A stretch of DNA of 6,954 nt from an uncultured Solobacterium sp. (lineage in GTDB: Bacteria; Bacillota_I; Bacilli_A; Erysipelotrichales; Erysipelotrichaceae), in contig USIC01000042.1 of the NCBI GenBank assembly GCA_900554555.1, forward strand, positions 1 to 6,954. Direction: 5' to 3'. A program made the translations under genes and the position numbers. How positions within the stretch are numbered: the stretch's first letter is position 1; every line of letters begins with the position of its first letter. The notes beneath the pieces are model-generated. The model was not told where the DNA came from. It saw only the letters and a list, made by a program, of their open reading frames with translations, and searched no databases. Positions 6,395 to 6,954 of the stretch are shown piece after piece.

Positions 6395-6954
6395 ATGCAA
6401 GATTTATTACAATATCGCAATGAATTATTATGTGGTGAAAAGATTACACTCAGAGGTACGACGGCTGAAGATGAAGCAATTTTAGCAAAGTGGTGGAACG
6501 AAGAGACAATGTTACTAGGGAATCGTTCTAGAATCGTTCCTACATTTGCGGAAGAGAACTCTTCTCTATTTCATAGTTGGTCAGCAAACCAGTCAAGAGC
6601 TGGCTTTGGATTAACAATCGAAAATAAGCAGGGAGAAGTAGTAGGACATATTACGGCATTTAATTTATCAATGCCAGAGATGATTGCAACGGTTGGTATC
6701 TTAGTAGGACCTGAACATCAAGGCAAGGGCTATGGTAGTGAAGCTATGCGAAAGGCAATACGTATCTGTTTTGAGGAATTGAATGCACACAAAGTTGAGT
6801 TAAATGTATTCTCATACAATGAAAATGCAATCAAGATGTATGAGAAAGTTGGATTTATATTGGAGGGTAGAAGAAGAGCCGCTTCCTACCACCATGGGAA
6901 ATTTTATGATGTTTTGACCATGGGAATCCTTCGAGAAGAGTATTTTTCTCGTTA
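6395..6954 (+). CDS. GNAT-family N-acetyltransferase, RimJ/RimL-like (3' end at window edge)
   Basis: This is an open frame of 186 codons plus the bases TA at the window edge, which probably begin a TAA or TAG stop. The protein is thus likely all but complete, at a typical length for Acetyltransf_3-type GNAT enzymes (about 170-190). These transfer an acetyl group from acetyl-CoA to an amine, as in N-terminal acetylation of ribosomal proteins, polyamines or antibiotics. Visible features are the early strand K-I-T-L-R-G (16-21), a central strand V-V-G-H-I (82-86), and motif A V-G-P-E-H-Q-G-K-G-Y-G (about 104-114), whose Q-G-K-G-Y-G loop binds the acetyl-CoA pyrophosphate. Motif B has N-E-N-A-I-K-M-Y-E-K-V-G-F (142-154), including the conserved Asn, Tyr149 and Gly-Phe. 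The C-terminus ends in a G-I-L-R-E-E-Y-F pattern common in the RimJ/RimL group. It lies 10 bases after priA with its own AGGAG. The acceptor substrate cannot be read from sequence. Confidence 0.9.
   Translation, partial: MQDLLQYRNELLCGEKITLRGTTAEDEAILAKWWNEETMLLGNRSRIVPTFAEENSSLFHSWSANQSRAGFGLTIENKQGEVVGHITAFNLSMPEMIATVGILVGPEHQGKGYGSEAMRKAIRICFEELNAHKVELNVFSYNENAIKMYEKVGFILEGRRRAASYHHGKFYDVLTMGILREEYFSR
6932..6951 (+). other. Hairpin at the 3' end of the GNAT gene
   Basis: CGAGAAGA (6932-6939) pairs with TTTTCTCG (6944-6951), seven Watson-Crick pairs and one G-T wobble, around the 4-base loop GTAT. It lies in the last codons of the acetyltransferase gene. It could be the stem of a terminator if a T-run follows beyond the window edge; only the bases TTA are visible after it, so the function is undecided. 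Confidence 0.4.

Noticed and set aside
6521..6541. Direct repeat of AATCGTTC around TTCTAGAA in the acetyltransferase gene
   Set aside because: It is an 8-base repeat inside coding sequence with no second regulatory signal, consistent with chance.
1..6954. CRISPR array, tRNA/rRNA, riboswitch, insertion sequence, phage or defence gene
   Set aside because: Coding density is nearly total and the only gap is 78 bases. No repeat-spacer structure, RNA gene, transposase or terminal inverted repeats were seen.

Overview
The window reads as ordinary chromosomal DNA of a low-GC, AT-rich bacterium. The Bacillota (Firmicutes) signals are a lipoprotein-type substrate-binding protein with a lipobox cysteine, purine-rich Shine-Dalgarno sequences (GGAGG, AGGAG, AGAGGGGG), and a codon preference for A/T at third positions. 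TGA serves as a stop codon and tryptophan is always TGG, so the genetic code is standard. A finer placement, for example among Erysipelotrichia-like lineages, would be a guess.

Region 1 (1-4140) is a tightly packed ABC importer operon of the dipeptide/oligopeptide/nickel (Dpp/Opp/Nik/Cnt) family. The order is permease 1 (only its C-terminal third is present), permease 2, lipoprotein substrate-binding protein, ATPase 1, ATPase 2. Every junction is an overlap of 4 to 17 bases. Together the five genes encode one complete importer: the lipoprotein captures a ligand outside the membrane, two dissimilar permeases form the channel, and two dissimilar ATPases power it. Both ATPases are short and lack the long C-terminal extension of OppD/DppD-type proteins, which resembles NikD/NikE and CntD/CntF. 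Substrate could be a nickel or metallophore complex or a short peptide; the sequence alone does not decide this. A rho-independent terminator whose 5' arm lies inside the last codons of ATPase 2 closes the operon.

Region 2 (4141-4218) is the only intergenic gap. It holds the terminator's 3' arm and T-tract, a weak candidate promoter and the priA ribosome binding site.

Region 3 (4219-6954) holds priA, the replication-restart primosomal helicase, complete with its eight zinc-binding cysteines. Ten bases later comes a GNAT-family N-acetyltransferase of the RimJ/RimL type, which runs to the window edge and appears to lack only the last base of its stop codon.

I found no phage, transposon, CRISPR, RNA gene or evident new system. 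The most notable details are a substituted ABC signature motif (LSIGM) in ATPase 1 and a Pro-to-Ile change after Walker B in ATPase 2. Both fall in the same composite ATP site, which suggests an asymmetric transporter motor.
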